Below are positions 1 through 5,935 of a DNA stretch of 15,474 nt, piece after piece. Location: NCBI GenBank assembly GCA_045605145.1, contig JAZUPH010000037.1:1-15474 (forward strand), in the 5' to 3' direction. The DNA comes from CAMNAO01 sp045605145 (GTDB lineage: Bacteria > Bacillota > Clostridia > Oscillospirales > Oscillospiraceae). The position numbers and the translations under genes are program-made. Each line of letters opens with the position of its first letter. Within the stretch, counting starts at the first letter, position 1. The notes under the pieces are model-generated. The model was not told the DNA's origin and did not search any database. It saw nothing but the letters and a program-made list of their open reading frames with translations.

Positions 1-199
1 ACATGGCTACGATCCGACTTTGCCCCACCACCGCAAAGCCTGCTTCGCTCAGCTGGCGTGCCGTTTCATCGTAGCGGCGGATGTGTTCCGCCATGCCATG
101 CACAAGCTGGATGACTGCTTTGGGCTTGCCCTTTGCAGGCCAATAGGCTTTCTCCAATTTTTGGCCGGATACAGATGTAAAAGTACTGTAGACAGACAT
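1..199 (-). CDS. Alpha/beta hydrolase, lysophospholipase/monoacylglycerol lipase-like (N-terminal part, cut by window edge)
   Basis: This is the first 66 codons of a minus-strand gene that continues beyond base 1. The translation begins MSVYSTFTSVSGQKLEK and contains LVHGMAEH at residues 32-39, the oxyanion-hole strand and loop typical of the serine aminopeptidase S33 / Hydrolase_4 group, followed by RRYDETARQLSEAGFAVVG, the usual helix and next strand. Family members hydrolyse ester bonds of lysophospholipids or monoacylglycerols; the substrate here cannot be told. The start at 199 is chosen because GGGAGG (208-213) lies 8 nt upstream. The last residues read GQSRIVAM, where the family normally has a DxRGHG-like motif, so either this homologue diverges there or there is a frameshift near the edge. 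The nucleophile region lies outside the window. The family call rests on the N-terminal motif only. Confidence 0.72.
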   Translation of the reverse strand, partial: MSVYSTFTSVSGQKLEKAYWPAKGKPKAVIQLVHGMAEHIRRYDETARQLSEAGFAVVGQSRIVAM

Positions 200-248
200 G
201 CTTTTCGCCTCCCTGTTCGGTTGTGTGAAACGTGTTCTGATTGCTTTG

Positions 249-277
249 ATTGTACCACATTTATACAGGAATCACAA
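249..277 (-). promoter_or_regulatory. Sigma-A type promoter for the left-edge hydrolase
   Basis: On the minus strand, TTGTGA (-35, bases 272-277) is followed after 17 bp by TACAAT (-10, bases 249-254). The match is 4/6 and 5/6 to consensus with ideal spacing. It lies about 50 bp upstream of the start codon at 199. Confidence 0.6.
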
Positions 278-320
278 GATGGGTGGTGCAGGCGAAGGAA
301 CGGGGTTTCACGAGGAACTG

Positions 321-373
321 AGCCACCTCTTCAGTCACCTTCGGTGACAGCTTCCCCTCAAGGGGAAGCCTTT
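321..373. repeat. Intergenic double-hairpin repeat element
   Basis: Two perfect hairpins sit back to back. GTCACC (334-339) pairs with GGTGAC (343-348) around a 3-nt loop. GCTTCCCC (350-357) pairs with GGGGAAGC (362-369) around TCAA. No T-run follows on either strand, so it is not a canonical terminator. The layout resembles short dispersed palindromic elements that I remember from intergenic regions of gut Firmicutes genomes, but no second copy lies in this window to prove dispersal. It sits between the end of der and the promoter of the left-edge hydrolase. The rest of the gap from 200 to 440 holds that promoter, a short leader and a third hairpin at 404-424. Confidence 0.55.
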
Positions 374-403
374 GAATGACCCGGGTATTTACAAGCCTTC
401 CCC

Positions 404-424
404 TTCTGACGCGACTCGTCAGAA
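404..424. terminator. Hairpin just downstream of der (possible weak terminator)
   Basis: TTCTGACG (404-411) pairs perfectly with CGTCAGAA (417-424) around a 5-nt loop, 17 nt beyond the der stop codon on the minus strand. In that direction it is followed by GGGGAAGG rather than a T-run, so if it ends der transcription it does so weakly or with a factor. It may also belong to the repeat element at 321-373. Confidence 0.35.
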
Positions 425-440
425 TCCGCAGAAAAGCGCG

Positions 441-1772
441 TCAGTCCACACTTTCATCGCCGCGCTGGCGCACGACCATGCGCACGGGCGTGCCATCAAG
501 ACCGAAGGTAGTGCGGATGCAGTTCTCGATATATCTAAGGTAGGAGAAGTGGAACAGCTTTGCATCGTTGCAGAAGCAGACGAAGGTGGGCGGACGCACG
601 CCGGTCTGGGTAATGTAGAACACCTTCAGGCGCTTGCCCTTGTCGGTGGGCGGCTGGACACGGCTGGTGGCATCGCTGAGGACATTGTTGAGCATGCCGG
701 TGGTGATGCGGCGGCCCGCCTGGTCATACACATAGTTGATATTCTCAAATATCTTATCCACGCGCTGACCGGTGAGGGCGGAAATGAAAACAATGGGCGC
801 ATAGGTCATATAGGCCAGGTCGCGGCGAATATTGGCCTTGAGCTTATCCATGGTCTTGTCGTCTTTGACCACCAGATCCCACTTATTGACAACGATGACA
901 GAGGGCTTGCCCGCGTCATGGACAAGGCCGGCCACCTTGGTGTCCTGCTCGGTAACGCCGTCGCGGGCGTCGATCATGATAAGGCAGACATCGGCGCTCT
1001 CTATAGACTGTTTTGCGCGCACAACGCTGTAATACTCTACAGAGTCGTCAATGCGGGACTTCTTGCGCATACCGGCGGTGTCAATGATAACATAGTCGCC
1101 GTACTCGTTTGAAAGGGGCGTATCCACGGCGTCGCGGGTGGTGCCGGCAACATCGCTGACGATGACGCGCTCGGTACCCAGCACGCGGTTTGTCAGGGAG
1201 GATTTGCCCACATTGGGCTTACCCAGAATCGCCACGCGGATGGCGCCGGTCTCCTCCTCCTGAGGCTCTTCCGGGGGGAAGTAGCTAAGGCAGGCGTCCA
1301 GCAGTTCGTCTGTTCCGTGGCCGTGTAGGGCGGACAGGGCGATGGGGTCACCCAGACCCAGCTCATAAAACTCGTAGATGTCAGGGTCCACCTTGCCGGT
1401 GGAGTCCATTTTGTTCACCGCCAGCACAACGGGCTTTTTGGAGCGCAGGAGCATGCTCGCCACCTCTTTATCGGCGGCGGTAACGCCGGTGCCGATCTCG
1501 GTGACAAGGACGACCACGTCCGCCTCGTCAATGGCGATCTCCACCTGGCGGCGCATGAAGGCCAGCATGCCGGTATCGGCACGCGGCTCGATTCCGCCGG
1601 TGTCAACGATGGTAAAATCCCGCCCGTCCCACTCGCAATCGGCATAGAGCCTGTCTCGGGTGACGCCGGGAGTATCCTCAACAATTGACAGCCTGCGCCC
1701 GGCAAGGCGGTTAAACAGATGTGACTTGCCAACATTGGGGCGGCCAACGATGGCAACGATGGGTTTTGACAT
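441..1772 (-). CDS. der: Ribosome-assembly GTPase Der (EngA)
   Basis: This 443-residue protein is a complete Der/EngA, the essential GTPase with two G domains that acts in assembly of the 50S ribosomal subunit. G domain 1 shows GRPNVGKS (10-17), DTPGVTRD (33-40), DTGG (57-60) and NKMD (120-123). G domain 2 shows GKPNVGKS (184-191), VAGTTRD (208-214), DTAG (231-234), NKWD (296-299) and SAL (331-333). The KH-like C-terminal domain (about 355-443) ends TPVRMVVRQRGDESVD. The length is normal. AGAGGAG lies just upstream of the ATG at 1772 on the minus strand. One oddity is His18 directly after the first P-loop GKS, where Thr is usual. The gene lies downstream of the DUF512 radical-SAM gene in the same direction, with 292 bp of repeat-rich DNA between. 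I found no convincing promoter of its own. Confidence 0.97.
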   Translation of the reverse strand: MSKPIVAIVGRPNVGKSHLFNRLAGRRLSIVEDTPGVTRDRLYADCEWDGRDFTIVDTGGIEPRADTGMLAFMRRQVEIAIDEADVVVLVTEIGTGVTAADKEVASMLLRSKKPVVLAVNKMDSTGKVDPDIYEFYELGLGDPIALSALHGHGTDELLDACLSYFPPEEPQEEETGAIRVAILGKPNVGKSSLTNRVLGTERVIVSDVAGTTRDAVDTPLSNEYGDYVIIDTAGMRKKSRIDDSVEYYSVVRAKQSIESADVCLIMIDARDGVTEQDTKVAGLVHDAGKPSVIVVNKWDLVVKDDKTMDKLKANIRRDLAYMTYAPIVFISALTGQRVDKIFENINYVYDQAGRRITTGMLNNVLSDATSRVQPPTDKGKRLKVFYITQTGVRPPTFVCFCNDAKLFHFSYLRYIENCIRTTFGLDGTPVRMVVRQRGDESVD

Positions 1773-1875
1773 TTATCTTATCTCCTCTCTTGGGGGATGG
1801 GGGGCACTAATATTTGCAAGGCAGAAATACCTACGATTTGCTAATGACAGGAGTGGCATCGCATAGGGACGGGGG

Positions 1876-1920
1876 ATGCGTATTGCCACAACCAGTCTGC
1901 GGACTGGTTTCGCAATGACA
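1876..1920 (-). repeat. REP-like intergenic repeat, copy 1 (minus orientation)
   Basis: Read on the minus strand, it starts TGTCATTGCGA and ends GTGGCAATACG. Inside, AACCAGTC (1890-1897) pairs with GACTGGTT (1902-1909) around a 4-nt loop, and the outer arms ATTGC (1882-1886) and GCAAT (1912-1916) can extend the stem across small internal bulges. The same outer sequences appear in opposite orientation at 1972-2020. From memory, the TGTCATTGCGA...GGCAATCCG pattern recurs in intergenic regions of many gut Clostridia, like a REP or MITE remnant. Confidence 0.6.
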
Positions 1921-1971
1921 GTGATATAAGCAGGCCGCATCAACTACCGCAAAGCAGCCACATACTTTAAG

Positions 1972-2020
1972 TGTCACTGCGAGGAGCGACGGCTATGACG
2001 GAGCGACGTGGCAATCCGTT
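1972..2020 (+). repeat. REP-like intergenic repeat, copy 2 (plus orientation)
   Basis: It starts TGTCACTGCGA and ends GTGGCAATCCG, matching the outer parts of the copy at 1876-1920 in inverted orientation. The middle differs: the long inner stem is replaced by a direct repeat, GGAGCGACG, at 1983-1991 and 2000-2008. The two copies flank about 50 bp of unique sequence between the DUF512 gene and der. The rest of the gap 1773-2064 shows no gene and no clear promoter. Confidence 0.55.
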
Positions 2021-2064
2021 CTCTTTTACATGATACCTGCTGCATCGCAAAGGATACAGAACGC

Positions 2065-3378
2065 TCAGCGCATATACGCGGGCTTTTCCGGCTGTATGCC
2101 CATTATGGCATTTGCAAGCCCCTGTCCGTCCATCACCGTTGGGATGACCGGCACGCCCAGCGCCTGGGACAGCTGGTCAAGGGTCACATCGTCAAGGAAA
2201 ACACCCTCATGCTGGCGGAGCATCACCGCCGGGATAAGGGCGCGGCCGCGCATATCCTTACCCTGAAGCTGTTTGATTATATCCTGTCCGGTGACAAGGC
2301 CGGCAACATCGATAGTGTGGCCGAAAAAGTCGTTGACAACACTGTAGACGGTGCATTTGTCGCCCAGACCCGCCTGATCCAGCAGGCGGCGGATAAAGCC
2401 GCCGGCGGATACGCCGGTGATAACGCAGAAGGGCGCGCAGTCGGCAGGGATGCTTTTTGCCGCCTCCTTAAACTCCGTCTCCAGAAGGCGCATCAGACCC
2501 ACGCCGTTTTCCAGCTGTGGATAATCCTCATAATAATCCTCATCGGGGATCGGCAGCTCCGCCTTGAGATAAAGCTCGTCAGAGCACATGAAAATGCGGC
2601 TGTGATGCTTTTTAAGACACTCTTCACCAAAGCTGTCCACCAGTGCGATGGTCTCACGCGCGGTATCCTTTTCAAAGGGTGTCAGGGGGAAAAGCCGCTC
2701 GCGGTGCTTGGTAAGACCCACCGGCACGATGGAAACGCTGGGTACATAGGGCCACAGGGCCTCAAGATCGCGCATGGAACGCGCCAGCGCCTGCCCGTCG
2801 TTAAGACCGGGGCAACAGACGATCTGGCAGTTCATGGTGATGCCGGCGGCGGCAAGGCGCTGCATAATCTCGTAGCCCATGGCGCCCCTGGGGTTGCCAA
2901 GGAGCTTGGCGCGCAGCTCAGGCTCGGTCGCATGGACGGAGATGTTGATGGGGCTTATACGCAGGCTGATGAGCCGCTCAAGGTCGTGCTCAGACAGGTT
3001 GGTGAGGGTGATGTAGTTGCCCTGCAGAAAGCTCAGCCGGGCATCGTCATCTTTAAAATACAGGGTACGGCGCATACCGCGGGGCAGCTGGTCAACAAAG
3101 CAGAAAACGCAGCGGTTTGAGCAGGCGCGGGGTTTATCCATGAGATAGTCCTCAAAGTCGATGCCGGGGTCCTGCCCCTCCTGCTTTCTGAGGATGATGC
3201 GGCGCGGTTTGCCGTCCCGCTCAATTTCCAGCACCAGTTTGGACTCATAGCCGTGGTACTTGTAGTCCAGCACGTCTTCAATGCTTTTGCCGTTGACGGA
3301 AATGAGTTTGTCGCCCGGTTTAAGGCGGGCGCGGGCCGCGGGACTGCGGCGATCGATGGATTTTATGACAGCCGGCAT
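2065..3378 (-). CDS. DUF512 family radical-SAM protein with N-terminal PDZ-like domain
   Basis: The 437-residue protein has an N-terminal PDZ-like segment (about 1-60, with PGDKLISVNGKSI), then a radical-SAM type cluster motif, Cys86-x3-Cys90-x2-Cys93, in the segment ACSNRCVFCFVDQLPRGMRR. A conserved core (INISVHAT around 145-151, then MNCQIVCCPGLNDG) and a C-terminal DUF512 region (about 210-425) follow. This is the architecture of the DUF512/TIGR03279-like family, whose reaction is not established as far as I know. An Fe-S cluster binding SAM is likely. I chose the ATG at 3378, not the upstream in-frame ATG at 3420, because AGGAGG (3385-3390) lies 6 nt before it and the PDZ-like sequence begins there. 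The gene lies next to der, an arrangement I recall from many Firmicutes, which hints at a role near translation or envelope functions. Family assignment is secure; the function is unknown. Confidence 0.9.
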   Translation of the reverse strand: MPAVIKSIDRRSPAARARLKPGDKLISVNGKSIEDVLDYKYHGYESKLVLEIERDGKPRRIILRKQEGQDPGIDFEDYLMDKPRACSNRCVFCFVDQLPRGMRRTLYFKDDDARLSFLQGNYITLTNLSEHDLERLISLRISPINISVHATEPELRAKLLGNPRGAMGYEIMQRLAAAGITMNCQIVCCPGLNDGQALARSMRDLEALWPYVPSVSIVPVGLTKHRERLFPLTPFEKDTARETIALVDSFGEECLKKHHSRIFMCSDELYLKAELPIPDEDYYEDYPQLENGVGLMRLLETEFKEAAKSIPADCAPFCVITGVSAGGFIRRLLDQAGLGDKCTVYSVVNDFFGHTIDVAGLVTGQDIIKQLQGKDMRGRALIPAVMLRQHEGVFLDDVTLDQLSQALGVPVIPTVMDGQGLANAIMGIQPEKPAYMR

Positions 3379-3435
3379 AACGGCCCTCCTTTTTGATGGG
3401 ATGATGGGGCGGGTCGGCACAGAGCATATCCCGCC

Positions 3436-3474
3436 ATAATAAGAACAGAGGGAGAAGCAGCTCCTCCCTCTGTT
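3436..3474 (-). terminator. Rho-independent terminator after rpmF
   Basis: A perfect 11-bp stem, AACAGAGGGAG (3444-3454) with CTCCCTCTGTT (3464-3474), encloses a 9-nt loop. In the minus direction it is followed by CTTATTATG, a moderately U-rich tail. It starts 15 nt past the rpmF stop codon and separates the yceD-rpmF unit from the DUF512 gene. I could not identify a clear promoter for DUF512 in the 60 bp that remain, so read-through is possible. Confidence 0.8.
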
Positions 3475-3488
3475 ACTCGTTTGCTAAC

Positions 3489-3671
3489 TTACTCCTCAAC
3501 AGCCAGAACCTCACGGCCGTTGTAGGTTCCGCAGTTGGGGCATGCTCTGTGGGGCATACGCATCTTGCCGCACTTGGGGCAAGCCACGAGAGCCGGAGCC
3601 GCTACCTTCCAATGAGAATTACGTCTCTTATCTCTCCTTGCCTTGGAGACCTTCATTTTTGGGACCGCCAT
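3489..3671 (-). CDS. rpmF: 50S ribosomal protein L32
   Basis: This 60-residue protein is L32 of the large ribosomal subunit. The N-terminus MAVPKMKVSKARRDKRRNSH is basic and typical. The zinc-ribbon is intact, with Cys31-x2-Cys34 and Cys44-x2-Cys47 in CPKCGKMRMPHRACPNCG, so this is the zinc-binding form. The length is normal. AGGAGGTG upstream gives a strong ribosome binding site. It follows the yceD-like gene by 14 nt and shares its promoter, the widespread yceD-rpmF arrangement. A hairpin terminator ends the unit. Confidence 0.98.
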   Translation of the reverse strand: MAVPKMKVSKARRDKRRNSHWKVAAPALVACPKCGKMRMPHRACPNCGTYNGREVLAVEE

Positions 3672-3685
3672 GGTGACACCTCCTG

Positions 3686-4183
3686 TTAATCTTTCTCCAG
3701 AAGCTGTCTCAGGAGAGCCAGTCTGGGATCGGGCTCGGGGCCGCAGCCGCAGGCACCGTCATTTAAATTCTTACCGCAGCTCGGACACAGGCCTTTGCAA
3801 TCCTCTTTACAGAGAACGACCGGCTCCAAGCCAAGGATGAAAGCTGAGATCATCAGTTCATCCAGTTCTATAGAATCCCCCTCGAGGGCTACTATATCAA
3901 CATCGTCCGCCTCTTCCTCCCGCTCGGTCAGAACCACCGAAAACGGCTCATCAACCTCAACCTGAACAGGGGTCAGGCAGCGGGCACACTCACAATCCAG
4001 AAGGGCGGTGAGCTGCGCCTCAAGGTAGAGGACGGAAGCAGAGTTGCGAACGCGGCCGACGGCACGCAGCGGACGGGCAAAGCCCAGCACACCGTCAAAT
4101 TCAAGACCGGAAGTATCGGGGCAGTAATCAAAACTGACCGCGGTACCCGGGTTGTCCATTATACTGTGTAGATCAAGTATCAT
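3686..4183 (-). CDS. yceD: YceD/DUF177 family protein
   Basis: The 165-residue protein belongs to the DUF177 (YceD) family, which is nearly always encoded directly upstream of rpmF. In some bacteria and in plants, members are linked to 23S rRNA accumulation, so a ribosome-assembly role is likely but not shown here. The sequence has a first Cys cluster, DCECARC (63-69), an acidic middle (about 86-110), and a second Cys-rich cluster, CKEDCKGLCPSCGKN (125-139), followed by CGC (145-147), plausibly a metal site. The start at 4183 follows GAGGTGG with a normal spacing. The 20-nt leader from the strong upstream promoter is short and shows no attenuator. Confidence 0.93.
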   Translation of the reverse strand: MILDLHSIMDNPGTAVSFDYCPDTSGLEFDGVLGFARPLRAVGRVRNSASVLYLEAQLTALLDCECARCLTPVQVEVDEPFSVVLTEREEEADDVDIVALEGDSIELDELMISAFILGLEPVVLCKEDCKGLCPSCGKNLNDGACGCGPEPDPRLALLRQLLEKD

Positions 4184-4209
4184 AAGCCACCTCGCGCACT
4201 CGCTTTGGT

Positions 4210-4238
4210 ATTATACAGCACTATCTGCCGATTGTCAA
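4210..4238 (-). promoter_or_regulatory. Perfect consensus sigma-A promoter for yceD-rpmF
   Basis: On the minus strand, TTGACA (4233-4238) and TATAAT (4210-4215) are separated by exactly 17 bp: 12 of 12 matches with ideal spacing. The -10 hexamer ends 26 bp upstream of the yceD start codon. Confidence 0.93.
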
Positions 4239-4314
4239 ACTATAATTTAACATTTTTCAGATAATTTTATACAGGTTTTTTCGGCATAGTACATTATTCC
4301 CTGCCCCATAGGGC

Positions 4315-4345
4315 AAAAAGCCGCGGGGCGGCAGACCCCGCGGCT
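4315..4345 (-). terminator. Rho-independent terminator of the esterase operon
   Basis: AGCCGCGGGG (4319-4328) pairs with CCCCGCGGCT (4336-4345) in a perfect 10-bp GC-rich stem around a 7-nt loop. On the minus strand the stem is followed by TTTT. It lies 14 nt past the stop codon at 4360 and isolates the esterases from the yceD promoter. Confidence 0.92.
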
Positions 4346-4359
4346 CATTGGCGGCATTG

Positions 4360-5919
4360 TTAAGCCCTTGTATGCTTATAATACAGATCCAAAAGTGCGT
4401 TATCGTCGTTGCAGATGCTGCGGCAGGGGGCGGCAAAGACCATGGTGTGATCCTCACCCTCAGCCACCGGCTTCCACAGGGGCAGTCCCTCACAGTTGGG
4501 GTCGCCGCTGTACATGAAGCTGCACCACGAAGAGCACATCAGATCCTCAAGGGTGTCGGACACGCCCGGGTTATAGGATGCCTCGTTATAGGCCGCATTG
4601 TGGAAGTGGAAATGTATCTCGGAGCAGTGCCATGCGGTGATACCGCCCATGAAGGGGCTGTCATAATCAAACAGCCAGAAATAGTTGGGCGCGGTGCTGC
4701 CGGCCTTCAGGCGGCCGTGCAGATACTCGCGGCAGGTATAGCGGCTGATGCGGTCGGTGAAAAGGCTGTCGGCCAGGATCCTGTCGGGGTACAGGCGCTT
4801 ATACTCTGCGGCAATGGCATCGGCATCCTCACCGAAGACCTGAGCCATGATGGTGCGGGTCTTTTCCTCATCCCAGGCGTATTTGCAGTTATCATCGTAG
4901 GAGATCTGCAGGTTGCTGTGGTGCTCACCAAAGCTGGTACCCATGAGAAGGGGGATGTTAATGGTTTCCGGGCGGTATCCCACGTCACGCGGGTGGCCGA
5001 TGTAGTAATCCCCGTCGGGGCCGGAGGGGATGAGATTCACCACGCCGCCGATGCCGCCGGTGGCCTTTTTAACGCAGGCGTCGGCCGCAAGGTAGATGTC
5101 CGCCAGCTCTTCATAAGACAGGGTCTCCAGCACTTCCATGCTGCCGGCAAGCTCCAGCATTTTGGCCGTGAGCATGCGGTTTAGTTCAAGTGGGGTGTAT
5201 CCGCCCCGGGGCTGGGCATATTTTGCCGCGTCGCCGCTGCTGATGGCCTTGTGATACAATCCGTCCGCCGCGGGTGACTGCAGCAGAGCCGCGACCTTGA
5301 ATCCGCCGAAGGACTGCCCCTCAATGGTGACATTGTCCGGGTCGCCGCCGAAGCAGGCGATGTTCTCTTTCACCCATTTAAGGCCGGCCACAAGGTCAGC
5401 CAGGGACAGGCTCACAGAGTCTTTATACTCCTGGCCGTACTGGGAAAAGTCCAGACAGCCCAGGATATTCATGCGGTGATTGGAGGTGACTACCACCACA
5501 TCGCCGAATTTGCTCATCTCCTCGCCGTCGTAGCAGTACTGCTCAACGCTGGAGCCTGCGCCGCCGTGGATCCAGAACACTACCGGCTTTTTAACGCCCG
5601 GCTGGATCGACTGGGTCCAGATGTTCAGATACTGGCAGTGCTCATCCTGGGGGCCGTAGGCGTGGGGCGCCACGAACTGGTCGCCGGGCAGCGCCGTGGT
5701 AATATTGGGGCAGATGCAGCCGTAGGAAAAGGCGTCTTTCACGCCGTCCCAGGGCTGTACCGGTTGGGGCAGGCGGAATCGGCGGGCATCGGCGTATTTG
5801 ATGCCGCGGAAGATGTAGGTGCCGTCTTTGTACAGGCCGCGCAGCTTGCCGCGGGGCGTGGTCACGATCTGAGCGTCGAGGTCGGATATGACCTGATTTT
5901 CAAGTTTTGACATGAACAT
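4360..5919 (-). CDS. Type-B carboxylesterase, second gene of a tandem pair
   Basis: This 519-residue alpha/beta hydrolase belongs to the carboxylesterase type B (PnbA/COG2272) family, which cleaves carboxylic esters. Visible landmarks are TPRGKLRG near the N-terminus (21-28), FRGIKYA (37-43), LNIWTQ (98-103), the oxyanion loop HGGAGSS (118-124), the nucleophile elbow GQSFGG with Ser203, a likely acid Glu332 in GTSFGEHH, and catalytic His431 in AWHCSE. The triad therefore looks complete. The elbow has Gln where GESAGG is usual. There is no signal peptide, so the protein is probably cytoplasmic. The ATG at 5919 is preferred over the one two codons later because GGAGGG (5928-5933) lies 8 nt before it. 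Only 16 nt separate it from the upstream paralogue, and a terminator follows. The substrate is unknown. Confidence 0.9.
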   Translation of the reverse strand: MFMSKLENQVISDLDAQIVTTPRGKLRGLYKDGTYIFRGIKYADARRFRLPQPVQPWDGVKDAFSYGCICPNITTALPGDQFVAPHAYGPQDEHCQYLNIWTQSIQPGVKKPVVFWIHGGAGSSVEQYCYDGEEMSKFGDVVVVTSNHRMNILGCLDFSQYGQEYKDSVSLSLADLVAGLKWVKENIACFGGDPDNVTIEGQSFGGFKVAALLQSPAADGLYHKAISSGDAAKYAQPRGGYTPLELNRMLTAKMLELAGSMEVLETLSYEELADIYLAADACVKKATGGIGGVVNLIPSGPDGDYYIGHPRDVGYRPETINIPLLMGTSFGEHHSNLQISYDDNCKYAWDEEKTRTIMAQVFGEDADAIAAEYKRLYPDRILADSLFTDRISRYTCREYLHGRLKAGSTAPNYFWLFDYDSPFMGGITAWHCSEIHFHFHNAAYNEASYNPGVSDTLEDLMCSSWCSFMYSGDPNCEGLPLWKPVAEGEDHTMVFAAPCRSICNDDNALLDLYYKHTRA

Positions 5920-5935
5920 ACTTGTTGCCCTCCCC

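Noticed and set aside
404..424. Strong terminator for der
   Set aside because: The stem is good but no T-run follows in the der direction, so it is listed only as a possible weak terminator.
2008..3120. A 370-codon plus-strand open frame opposite the DUF512 gene
   Set aside because: Its start lies within the intergenic repeat, no ribosome binding site is seen, and the sequence reads as an antisense shadow of the radical-SAM gene.
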